From the NCBI GenBank assembly GCA_023228745.1, contig JALOAP010000244.1, positions 1 through 5,266 on the forward strand: DNA of 5,266 nucleotides. Reading direction: 5' to 3'. The position numbers were made by a program, and so were the translations under genes. Shown here one piece after another: positions 1 to 5,266 of the stretch. Origin of the DNA: Dehalococcoidia bacterium (GTDB lineage Bacteria > Chloroflexota > Dehalococcoidia > Tepidiformales > Tepidiformaceae). The notes under the pieces were generated by a model, which was not told the DNA's origin, made no database searches, and saw only the letters and a program-made list of their open reading frames with translations. The first letter of the stretch is position 1. The number at the start of each line of letters is the position of its first letter.

Positions 1-2
1 CC

Positions 3-692
3 AATATCATCTACGTCGCCGCGACCCGCGCCGCCAAGAGTCTGACGATCCTCCTGCGGGCGGACCGGGAGGGCGCCTTGAAGGGCTACAGTGAGCGAAT
101 GTTTACAACGGCCCAGGAACCTATAGCGGACGCCGAGCGCACCGAATTCGGCTGGCGGCATGACTACGGCCTCGAAAAGCCGCGCCCCGCGGACCATGAG
201 GATCTGATCGAGCCTGATCTGGGCGATCTCCCCGCCGTGCCAGCCGACAGCGACGAAATGGACGCGGCCCTGCGCTCCGCCGCCATCGAGGCGGGAATTG
301 AGCGCGGTCTTCGCATCCACGCGATCCTCGCCCGCCTCACATGCGATCGCCAAACGATTGCCCCTGACAGCCTCGCCGCAGAAGAGCAGGCCGTGGTCGA
401 GCGGTTCCTGCACGAAGAGAAGGTGCGAGAGATCCTCTTCCGACCCGGGAAGGTCCTCGTCGAACAGCACATCTCCGACACCCGCACCTTCGGCATCGTG
501 GACCGGCTCATCATCGCCCCCGACCGCATCACCCTCATCGACTTCAAGACGGGTCGCGTCGGCCATTTGGCTGACAAGTATCGGCCCCAGATGCTCCGCT
601 ACCGGATGATTCTCCAGGGGCTGTTCGCAGGGCGTCCGGTCGAGTGCTATCTGCTGTTCGTGGACGAGCCGCAACGGATTGTGATAATTTAA
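3..692 (+). CDS. UvrD/AddA-type helicase-nuclease, C-terminal part (5' end outside window)
   Basis: The frame is open from base 3 to a TAA, with a second in-frame TAA directly after it. It gives 229 residues of a longer protein. Residues 4-14 (YVAATRAAKSL) match superfamily 1 helicase motif VI, with the arginine that contacts ATP. After about 90 charged residues comes a RecB-like PD-(D/E)XK nuclease domain: His106 in GLRIHAIL, Asp167 in GIVDRL, Asp180 and Lys182 in DFKTG, and Gln196 and Tyr200 in QMLRY. These form the usual H-D-DxK-QxxxY set, so the nuclease looks intact. Proteins of this design (AddA, RecB) unwind and resect double-strand breaks in the cytoplasm for RecA-dependent repair. 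The partner subunit (AddB) would be expected upstream, outside the window. No Cys cluster of the AddB iron-sulfur type is seen, so AddA-like fits better. The stretch from motif VI to the DxK is only about 170 residues, short for AddA as I know it. A TTG at 78 could be taken for a start, but motif VI lies upstream of it, so it is internal. Confidence 0.85.
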   Translation, partial: NIIYVAATRAAKSLTILLRADREGALKGYSERMFTTAQEPIADAERTEFGWRHDYGLEKPRPADHEDLIEPDLGDLPAVPADSDEMDAALRSAAIEAGIERGLRIHAILARLTCDRQTIAPDSLAAEEQAVVERFLHEEKVREILFRPGKVLVEQHISDTRTFGIVDRLIIAPDRITLIDFKTGRVGHLADKYRPQMLRYRMILQGLFAGRPVECYLLFVDEPQRIVII

Positions 693-708
693 TAAGCTTT
701 GGATAGGA

Positions 709-723
709 AAAGCCGATGGCTTT
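709..723. terminator. Weak hairpin in convergent gap, possible bidirectional terminator
   Basis: AAAGCC, a 3-base loop GAT, then GGCTTT form a 6-bp perfect stem 17 bases past the end of the helicase-nuclease gene. Read on the - strand the stem runs into TTTTCC, so it could also end the DUF6178-like transcript about 85 bases after its stop. The stem is short and half A-T, and the T run is brief, so termination is only suggested. Confidence 0.3.
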
Positions 724-886
724 CGAAAACGAGACTGACCATCAGGTTACCTTAGAAGGTCGTTTACTCCAACAAAAACATCATCATGCTTGCTTGTGGC
801 AGCTTCGTCAAATTTTTGGACTTTCATTGAACCGGTCTTTCTGCTCGGGACCATCTAATAGGGTCACACGAAGAAACCTAAGATAA
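716..886 (+). CDS. Possible small ORF, 56 codons, unknown
   Basis: ATG at 716 is preceded by AGGA at 705-708 with a 7-base spacer, a reasonable ribosome binding site. The frame runs 56 codons to TAA at 884-886. The product begins MAFENETDHQVTLEG and includes a Gln/His-rich stretch (QQKHHH) and two cysteines. I recognise no family. It sits 23 bases past the helicase-nuclease stop, so it could be translated from the same transcript. Against it, its last 79 bases run antisense to the 3' end of the DUF6178-like gene, its length is within chance, and the hairpin at 709-723 overlaps its start codon. It could also be a decayed 5' remnant of a lost gene. Treat as a candidate only. Confidence 0.22.
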   Translation: MAFENETDHQVTLEGRLLQQKHHHACLWQLRQIFGLSLNRSFCSGPSNRVTRRNLR

Positions 887-2547
887 CGCCTCTCCAGATT
901 TCCTTCTTCGATATTTTCGTATTCCCTGCGGAATGAATCCCAGATTCCGGAGAGGGCTTCACGAAGGGCTTGCGTTGCTTTCTCGTCAACATCGAAGGAC
1001 GCCCGGGAGAGGTCGCGGATAAAAGCCTCCTTGAATCCCGCCATACGGTAGGGCGGTCCCTTGTCGTTCCGGCGGACCAGACGGAAGAAGTGCCTCGCTT
1101 CTTCCCCCGCGAGGGGCTCCGCCGACATCACGCTTCCCAGGATGGCGCGCACCCACCGGTTGAAGATAAGCGGATGAAACGTCTCCGCCCAGGCTGGCAA
1201 TCGCGAGCTTTCTCCGTGCCTTACGGCGAGGTCCATCAACAAGCGGTCGATCGCCTTGACTTGCTCGACCCGGCAACGGGTTTCTTCCAGTTCCGCGACC
1301 ATTCTGAAATCCCGGTGCGGATTCTGCGCCTCCCTGCCTGCGAAATAAAGGGGACGGGGGGCGCAAAGCCCCTCCAAGGTCTCCTCCCAGGGTGTTCCCC
1401 AAAAGGCATTCGTCTTCCCCTGCTGGAGAAAGAGGCTCTTCTTTAGCCACCGATCCGCCTCCCAGCGAAGCTTCAGGGCCAGGCCGTACCCCACCCGGAA
1501 TATCGCCAGCAAGGGGTTGTCCTTGAGCAGGGTTGCCGCCGCCTCGCCGTCCTTGTCGCAGAGCCGTTCCAGGGCGACATTCAGATAGGAAGCCGCTCGC
1601 CGACAGGATGCGGACAGCCGTTCGGAATCGATCTCCCCGGCAGGGGTGTCGGCGGCAACGATTCGGTTGCACAGGCCGGCGAATTCCAGGCGGATGCGGT
1701 CCTGGAGAAGGGGATCGCCGATACGCGAAAGTGCCTCGGCAAACAGGAGGTCCTCTCCGACATGCATGAGCGGAGAGACAGGGATAAGCGCGCCTTCCTC
1801 GATGGAGCAGAGCCGTCCAGGAAGAAGGAGCGGCGGCTTCTCGGCGCGAAGTACCGCCGGGTCAAGGGGAGCGTATACGGCAACTGCCTCCTCGTAGGGA
1901 AGAAATCCGTGTTCGGCGAGACGGCCGTTCCTAAAACGGTAGAGTTCCTCCTCGACCTCGGTAGGAATGAGGGCAGCGAGGCCGTAAAGAAGAGCCTGGT
2001 AGGCATGATGGTCCTTACTGGCCAGGGTCCGCAGAAGCCCTTCGATGGCCTCGCGATCCTCTTCCCTGATTGGCCGGATATAGAACCGACCATCCAGCGT
2101 GAAATATCCCGCTGAAAGATCGGCTTCCTCTTCGCCGTCCCTGATGATGACTTCCGCTTTCCCGTTGATGAGCAAGGAAAACAGGGCATCACCTTGGCTG
2201 AATAGCCAGACGGCGAATCGCTCCGGATCGGCGTCGCTCAGCCGCGAAAGCCACGACAGCACCCTGTCCGCATCAAGCCGGTCCTTCTCCCAGGTCTCCA
2301 GATCAAGAAGGTATTCCCACTGATCCTCCGAGGCGAGCCTCAGGAGGGGAAGGCAGTCCGCCTCGCCGATCCTCTTGACGATCCAGAAGAAGTCCTCTTC
2401 CGGAAGGCAGCGGATAAAGACCTTGGGACTCTCCTCGTCCAGGATGCGGTTGAGCAGGGCGCTGCCGGAAAGTTTCAGGAGTTCCTTAGCTGCCAGTGCA
2501 GATGGAACGGCCGTGGATTTCGGTATGGTTTGATATGAACTTCTCAT
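808..2547 (-). CDS. DUF6178-like protein of unknown function
   Basis: A 579-residue soluble protein with no signal peptide or membrane segment. I recall this pattern as the DUF6178 family, found mostly in Desulfobacterota and of about this length, but this is from memory and no function is known to me. Visible features are a mostly helical, Leu/Glu/Arg-rich sequence; a conserved-looking LLDLETWEKDRL at residues 80-91; and a block at about 181-228 with YQALLYGLAALIP followed by YRFRNGRLAEHGFLPYEEAV. The C-terminal part includes RCRVEQVKAIDRLL and ends in a charged tail. No catalytic or metal-binding motif is evident. The ATG at 2547 is the first start after the groEL end, 69 bases downstream of groEL on the same strand. 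It lacks a good Shine-Dalgarno: the 20 bases before it are pyrimidine-rich. A later non-ATG start cannot be excluded, but the apparent domain begins by about residue 30. The large frames overlapping it on both strands are low-complexity Arg/Pro/Ser/Gly shadows. Confidence 0.82.
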   Translation of the reverse strand: MRSSYQTIPKSTAVPSALAAKELLKLSGSALLNRILDEESPKVFIRCLPEEDFFWIVKRIGEADCLPLLRLASEDQWEYLLDLETWEKDRLDADRVLSWLSRLSDADPERFAVWLFSQGDALFSLLINGKAEVIIRDGEEEADLSAGYFTLDGRFYIRPIREEDREAIEGLLRTLASKDHHAYQALLYGLAALIPTEVEEELYRFRNGRLAEHGFLPYEEAVAVYAPLDPAVLRAEKPPLLLPGRLCSIEEGALIPVSPLMHVGEDLLFAEALSRIGDPLLQDRIRLEFAGLCNRIVAADTPAGEIDSERLSASCRRAASYLNVALERLCDKDGEAAATLLKDNPLLAIFRVGYGLALKLRWEADRWLKKSLFLQQGKTNAFWGTPWEETLEGLCAPRPLYFAGREAQNPHRDFRMVAELEETRCRVEQVKAIDRLLMDLAVRHGESSRLPAWAETFHPLIFNRWVRAILGSVMSAEPLAGEEARHFFRLVRRNDKGPPYRMAGFKEAFIRDLSRASFDVDEKATQALREALSGIWDSFRREYENIEEGNLERRYLRFLRVTLLDGPEQKDRFNESPKI

Positions 2548-2567
2548 TGCGCGAACAAAGGGAGGGA

Positions 2568-2604
2568 CCGCCCCCGTCCCGGTTTCCCGGAAGCGGGAGG
2601 GCGG
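2568..2604 (-). terminator. GC-rich hairpin after groEL
   Basis: On the - strand, starting 12 bases after the groEL stop, CCGCCC plus TCCCG pairs with CGGGA plus GGGCGG. There is a 3-base bulge in the second arm and a 12-base loop that is itself partly self-complementary (TTCC/GGAA). What follows is TCCCTCCCTTTGTT, pyrimidine-rich but not a clean T run. It may end or attenuate the groESL transcript before the DUF6178-like gene, or protect the groEL 3' end. Confidence 0.4.
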
Positions 2605-2616
2605 CTTCAGGAGGGG

Positions 2617-4245
2617 TTAGTCATAATCCCCCATGTCCGACGGCATGGCAGGCATGGGCGGTTCTTTCTTCTTCGGCTTTTCCGCGATCATCGCCTCGGT
2701 GGTCAATAGGAGCGAAGCAACCGACGCGGCGTTCTGGAGGGCAAAGCGGGCGACCTTCGTGGGATCGATGATCCCGGCCTTCAGCATGTCAACGTACTGC
2801 TCAGTTTCGGCGTCGAAACCATGAGTCCCGTTTGACTCCTTCACCTTTTCCACTACAATGGAGCCTTCGCAGCCTGCGTTGGCGGCGATCTGACGTAACG
2901 GCTCTTCCAAGGCGCGCCGGACGATGTTCAATCCCTGTTGCTCCTCATCGGGCAATTTTGCATCCGCCAATGCACCGATGGAGCGGATGAATGCCACGCC
3001 GCCGCCCGGAACAATGCCCTCTTCAACAGCGGCTCGCGTGGCATGCAAGGCATCCTCGACCCGCGCTTTCTTCTCTTTCATCTCGATCTCCGTGGCGGCG
3101 CCAACTCTGATAACCGCCACGCCCCCGACGATCTTGGCCAGCCGCTCCTGGAGCTTCTCCCGGTCATAGTCCGATTTTGTCTCCTCGATCTCCGCCCGGA
3201 TCTGCTTCACGCGCCCTTCGATGTCAGCGCGGTTGCCGGCGCCGTCCACGATGGTGGTATTGTCCTTGTCAACAGTGACCTTCTTGCAAGTGCCCAGATC
3301 CTGAAGCGTGACGTTCTCTAACTTTATCCCCACGTCCTCGGAAATAAGATTTCCTCCCGTCAGAACGGCGATATCCTGGAGCATGGCCTTGCGGCGGTCT
3401 CCGAAGCCAGGTGCCTTGACTGCCACGCATTTGAGGGTCCCGCGCATCTTGTTGACGACCAGGGTGGCCAAAGCCTCTCCCTCAATATCTTCCGCGACGA
3501 GCAGGAGCGGCTTGCCCGTCTTGGCGATCTGCTCCAGAAGAGGAACCATGTCTTTCATGGCGCTGATCTTCTTTTCATGGAGCAGGATATAGGGATCATC
3601 CAGGCGGACCTCCATTTTCTCCGCATCGGTGACAAAGTAGGGCGAGACATAGCCCCGATCGAACTGCATCCCTTCAACGATCTCCAGTTCGGTTTCCATT
3701 CCTTTGGCTTCTTCAACGGTGATCACCCCATCCTTGCCGACTTTCTCCATTGCTTCAGAGATGATGTCTCCAATAGTCGCATCGTTGTTTGCAGAAATGG
3801 TGCCGATCTGGGCAATCTCCTTCTTGTCGCTGATGGTCTTACTGCGCTTCTTCAGTTCATCCACAACGAGAGCCACCCCCTTGTCGATCCCTCGCTTCAG
3901 CGACATGGGGTTCATACCGGAGACGACAAGCTTGGATCCTTCACGATAAATCGCCTGGGCGAGCACGGTAGCCGTCGTGGTGCCGTCGCCCGCCTTATCC
4001 GAAGTCTTGGAGGCAACTTCTTTGACCATCTGCGCCCCCATGTTTTCGAATTTGTCTTCCAACTCAATCTCTTTGGCCACGGTAACGCCGTCCTTTGTGA
4101 CCTGAGGGGCGCCCCAGGATTTGGCGATAGCCACATTCCGTCCTTTGGGTCCCAGGGTGACTTTTACCGCATTGGCCAACGTATCAACGCCCTTCATTAT
4201 TTTTTCGCGGGCTTGCATATCATATTTTATTTCCTTTGCAGGCAT
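2617..4245 (-). CDS. groEL: Chaperonin GroEL (Hsp60, 60 kDa)
   Basis: The cytoplasmic ATP-driven folding chamber, two stacked seven-subunit rings capped by GroES. The 542-residue length is normal, and numbering matches E. coli GroEL without gaps at the key sites. Equatorial ATP site: Asp52 in KDGVTVAKE, the GDGTTTA loop with Asp87, GGG at 414-416 and Asp495 in IDPTKV. Asp398, needed for ATP hydrolysis, is in RVEDAL. The apical substrate and GroES binding surface keeps Tyr199, Tyr203, Phe204, Leu237, Leu259, Val263 and Val264, and a typical KAPGFGDRRKAML follows. All functional residues are present, so this is an active chaperonin rather than a diverged paralogue. The one oddity is the C-terminal tail: it reads KKKEPPMPAMPSDMGDYD instead of the usual Gly-Gly-Met repeats. 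The ATG at 4245 has a perfect AAGGAGG 8 bases upstream, placed in the 18-bp gap after groES, so the two are co-transcribed. A 230-codon frame on the opposite strand is a shadow. Confidence 0.99.
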   Translation of the reverse strand: MPAKEIKYDMQAREKIMKGVDTLANAVKVTLGPKGRNVAIAKSWGAPQVTKDGVTVAKEIELEDKFENMGAQMVKEVASKTSDKAGDGTTTATVLAQAIYREGSKLVVSGMNPMSLKRGIDKGVALVVDELKKRSKTISDKKEIAQIGTISANNDATIGDIISEAMEKVGKDGVITVEEAKGMETELEIVEGMQFDRGYVSPYFVTDAEKMEVRLDDPYILLHEKKISAMKDMVPLLEQIAKTGKPLLLVAEDIEGEALATLVVNKMRGTLKCVAVKAPGFGDRRKAMLQDIAVLTGGNLISEDVGIKLENVTLQDLGTCKKVTVDKDNTTIVDGAGNRADIEGRVKQIRAEIEETKSDYDREKLQERLAKIVGGVAVIRVGAATEIEMKEKKARVEDALHATRAAVEEGIVPGGGVAFIRSIGALADAKLPDEEQQGLNIVRRALEEPLRQIAANAGCEGSIVVEKVKESNGTHGFDAETEQYVDMLKAGIIDPTKVARFALQNAASVASLLLTTEAMIAEKPKKKEPPMPAMPSDMGDYD

Positions 4246-4253
4246 GGTTCCTA

Positions 4254-4260
4254 CCTCCTT
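4254..4260 (-). promoter_or_regulatory. groEL ribosome binding site
   Basis: AAGGAGG on the - strand, 8 bases before the groEL ATG and only 3 bases after the groES stop codon. It lies wholly inside the 18-bp groES-groEL gap, consistent with one bicistronic mRNA and strong independent initiation on groEL. Confidence 0.9.
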
Positions 4261-4263
4261 GTA

Positions 4264-4554
4264 TTATGATTCAATAATGCCGAGGATATCGTCCTCTTTC
4301 ATGATCATATGCTCCTGACCGTCAAGCTTGAACTCCGTGCCGGCCCATTTGGAAAACAAAACCCGGTCGCCTGCTTTCACGTCCAAGGGGATGAGATTCC
4401 CATCCTTGTCCCGTCCGCCAGGACCGACGGCGATAATTTTCCCCTCCTGTGGTTTCTCCTTGGCCGTATCCGGGATGATGATCCCGCCAGCAGTCTTCTC
4501 TTCCGCGTCGACGCGCGACACCACGATCCGATCATGTAATGGTTTAAATTTCAT
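4264..4554 (-). CDS. groES: Co-chaperonin GroES (Hsp10)
   Basis: A 96-residue protein, the usual GroES length. It forms the seven-subunit lid that closes the GroEL chamber in the presence of ATP. It opens with the family signature MKFKPLHDRIVV. The mobile loop is at about residues 16-32, with the hydrophobic Ile25-Ile26-Ile27 tripeptide (GGIIIPD) that docks on GroEL. Then come GKIIAVGPG, a roof hairpin around DKDGNLIPL, the core motif DRVLFSKWAGTE, and the end motif MKEDDILGII. Trp70 stands where Tyr is usual in KYAGTE. An in-frame TTG at 4560 would add two residues, but it is only 2 bases from the AGGAGG, whereas the ATG at 4554 is 8 bases away and matches the family N-terminus, so 4554 is chosen. 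groEL follows after 18 bp. Confidence 0.98.
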   Translation of the reverse strand: MKFKPLHDRIVVSRVDAEEKTAGGIIIPDTAKEKPQEGKIIAVGPGGRDKDGNLIPLDVKAGDRVLFSKWAGTEFKLDGQEHMIMKEDDILGIIES

Positions 4555-4562
4555 TTCCAAAA

Positions 4563-4568
4563 CCTCCT
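4563..4568 (-). promoter_or_regulatory. groES ribosome binding site (decides the start)
   Basis: AGGAGG on the - strand. The spacer is 8 bases to the ATG at 4554 and 2 bases to the in-frame TTG at 4560, which selects the ATG. Confidence 0.88.
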
Positions 4569-4579
4569 GTTAATAAAAA

Positions 4580-4608
4580 TAGATAAGCGGGCAGGGATTC
4601 CACTGCAA
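4580..4608 (-). promoter_or_regulatory. Candidate groESL promoter
   Basis: On the - strand, TTGCAG (4603-4608), 17 bases, then TATCTA (4580-4585) resembles a weak vegetative promoter, with three of six consensus bases in each box. The same stretch has CCCGCTTAT after GTTGCA, which loosely recalls a heat-shock sigma-32 layout (CTTGAA ... CCCCAT) but with a short spacer. Transcription would start near 4573, leaving a leader of about 18 bases. The region just downstream is clearly AT-rich. This is suggestive only. Confidence 0.28.
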
Positions 4609-4636
4609 CCGCGATTTGAATGATTCGGTGGATTCC

Positions 4637-4659
4637 GGACCGGAGGGGACCGGGACCGG
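4637..4659. repeat. Three copies of GGACCGG
   Basis: GGACCGG occurs at 4637-4643, 4647-4653 and 4653-4659, that is at steps of 10 and 6 bases. The last two share one base. The cluster lies between the hsp20 hairpin and the candidate groES promoter, roughly 85-105 bases before the groES ATG. It could be an operator or only a GC-rich simple repeat. Confidence 0.5.
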
Positions 4660-4666
4660 CCAAAAG

Positions 4667-4700
4667 GAGTCCCCCCCCGCCCGATGGCCGGGGGGGACTC
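4667..4700 (-). terminator. Strong GC hairpin after hsp20, likely terminator
   Basis: GAGTCCCCCCC (4667-4677) is the exact inverted complement of GGGGGGGACTC (4690-4700). The interior adds a C-G pair and a GCC/GGC stem with a CGAT loop, leaving one unpaired C on each side. Read on the - strand it begins 28 bases after the hsp20 stop and is followed by CTTTTGG, a short T run, so it best fits an intrinsic terminator or attenuator of the hsp20 transcript. On the + strand no T run follows. Confidence 0.6.
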
Positions 4701-4728
4701 ACTAATTCGAATGACGCCGTTAGCACGG

Positions 4729-5223
4729 CTATTCCGCTTTGATAGCGATCTTCTTTCCCTTGGCCTCTTCCAACCGGCGAAGGGTAACGGTCAAGACGCC
4801 ATTCTTGAAGTGAGCATCAACTTTCTCCTTGTCGAGGCCTTCGGGAAGCGGGATGAACCTATGGAAGGCACCGTAGCTCGTCTCCCGATACCAGTTGTCC
4901 TTTCCCTGCTCTTCCTTCTCGGCCTTCTTCTCCCCCTTAATCGTGAGGCCACTGTCGGCAAGATTCACCTCGATGTCCTTCTCCTCCATGCCCGGCAGCT
5001 CGGCCTTCACGGTAACCTCTTTTTCGTCCTCCCGGACGTCGACCGAGGGGGTAAAGACCCCCCAGCTCCGTCCGCCGTCGAAGGGCGACAGGTTAAAGCC
5101 CCGGAAAAAGTCGTCGAAGATCCGATCCATCTCCCGATGCAGGGCGAGGAAGGGGTGTTCCTCTGCGCGTCGCAGGGGCGTTTCGCTTCTCCGCCATACG
5201 GTGGGCAACAGGTTTCTAATCAC
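4729..5223 (-). CDS. Small heat-shock protein, Hsp20/alpha-crystallin family
   Basis: A 164-residue cytoplasmic ATP-independent holdase that binds unfolding proteins and passes them to refolding chaperones. The variable N-terminal arm (about 1-55) has the common HREMDRIFDDFF segment. The alpha-crystallin domain runs from about 58 to 150: FTPSVDVRE, then KAELPGMEEKDIEV at 73-86, LTIKGEKK, YRETSYGAFHRFIPLPEGL, and the hallmark AHFKNGVLTVTL at 137-148. The C-terminal extension carries the IxI motif Ile159-Ala160-Ile161, which docks onto neighbouring dimers during oligomer assembly. The start is GTG at 5223, 8 bases after AGGAGG. No in-frame ATG is available until residue 32, which would remove most of the N-terminal arm. 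An out-of-frame ATG-TGA overlaps this GTG. It lies 174 bp upstream of groES on the same strand, consistent with a shared role in protein quality control. Confidence 0.96.
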   Translation of the reverse strand: MIRNLLPTVWRRSETPLRRAEEHPFLALHREMDRIFDDFFRGFNLSPFDGGRSWGVFTPSVDVREDEKEVTVKAELPGMEEKDIEVNLADSGLTIKGEKKAEKEEQGKDNWYRETSYGAFHRFIPLPEGLDKEKVDAHFKNGVLTVTLRRLEEAKGKKIAIKAE

Positions 5224-5231
5224 ATGCTTTT

Positions 5232-5237
5232 CCTCCT
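5232..5237 (-). promoter_or_regulatory. hsp20 ribosome binding site (supports GTG start)
   Basis: AGGAGG on the - strand, within AAAGGAGGAAAA, 8 bases before the GTG at 5223 and 6 bases before the out-of-frame ATG at 5225. It supports initiation at the GTG, but it could also serve the ATG-TGA start-stop. Confidence 0.8.
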
Positions 5238-5266
5238 TTCCCTTTCGGAATATTTGTTTGCAACAC

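Noticed and set aside
164..577. 137-codon - strand frame opposite the helicase-nuclease
   Set aside because: It is Ser/Arg-rich and antisense to intact nuclease motifs, so it is a shadow.
986..1672. 228-codon - strand frame within the DUF6178-like gene
   Set aside because: Its product is Gly/Arg/Pro-rich low complexity, typical of an alternate frame in GC-rich DNA. The 579-codon frame has balanced protein composition.
3577..4269. 230-codon + strand frame opposite groEL
   Set aside because: It lies antisense to the most conserved part of groEL, and its product has no recognisable domain. It is a shadow of groEL codon bias.
4544..4726. 60-codon - strand frame between hsp20 and groES
   Set aside because: Much of it translates the GC hairpin and the GGACCGG repeat (Pro/Gly runs), and it overlaps the groES start and ribosome binding site. 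No family is recognised.
4720..4726. TTAGCAC, resembling a CIRCE half-site
   Set aside because: There is no GAGTGCTAA partner 9 bases away, and it lies at the 3' end of hsp20, not next to a promoter.
5238..5266. Possible hsp20 promoter (TTGCAA and TATT on the - strand)
   Set aside because: The boxes are too poor and too close to the window edge to judge, and the promoter may lie outside the window.
1..5266. CRISPR array, tRNA, rRNA, insertion sequence or attachment site
   Set aside because: No regularly spaced repeats, tRNA cloverleaf, rRNA-like stretch, transposase or flanking inverted repeats were seen, and the genes cover nearly the whole window.

Overview
The window reads as ordinary chromosome from a moderately GC-rich, Gram-negative bacterium. 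The best guess is Desulfobacterota (former Deltaproteobacteria, possibly a syntroph or sulfate-reducer relative). This rests on the 579-residue protein, which I recall as the DUF6178 family common in that group, and on the character of GroEL/GroES. The placement is inference, since no search could be run.

Layout: on the + strand, bases 3-692 are the 3' end of a UvrD/AddA-type helicase-nuclease gene whose 5' part lies outside the window. A short convergent gap (693-807) follows, holding a weak hairpin and a possible 56-codon ORF with a Shine-Dalgarno-like sequence. Everything else is on the - strand. Read in transcription order from the right edge, it is hsp20 (5223-4729, GTG start), a 174-bp spacer with a strong GC hairpin and a triple GGACCGG repeat, groES (4554-4264), groEL (4245-2617), a GC-rich hairpin, and a DUF6178-like gene (2547-808).

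The right two thirds is a protein-folding cluster. Hsp20 would hold unfolding proteins, and GroES/GroEL would refold them. groES and groEL are clearly one transcription unit: they lie 18 bp apart, and the groEL ribosome binding site sits inside that gap. Whether hsp20 and the DUF6178-like gene belong to the same unit is open, because a terminator-like hairpin separates each of them from groESL. No CIRCE (HrcA operator) is visible in front of groES or in the 43 visible bases in front of hsp20. A sigma-factor type of heat-shock control is therefore possible but not shown.

I found no convincing undescribed multi-gene system. The points most worth a second look are the uncharacterised DUF6178-like gene behind groEL, the GTG start of hsp20 overlapping an ATG-TGA start-stop, the non-GGM tail of GroEL, and the small ORF in the convergent gap.
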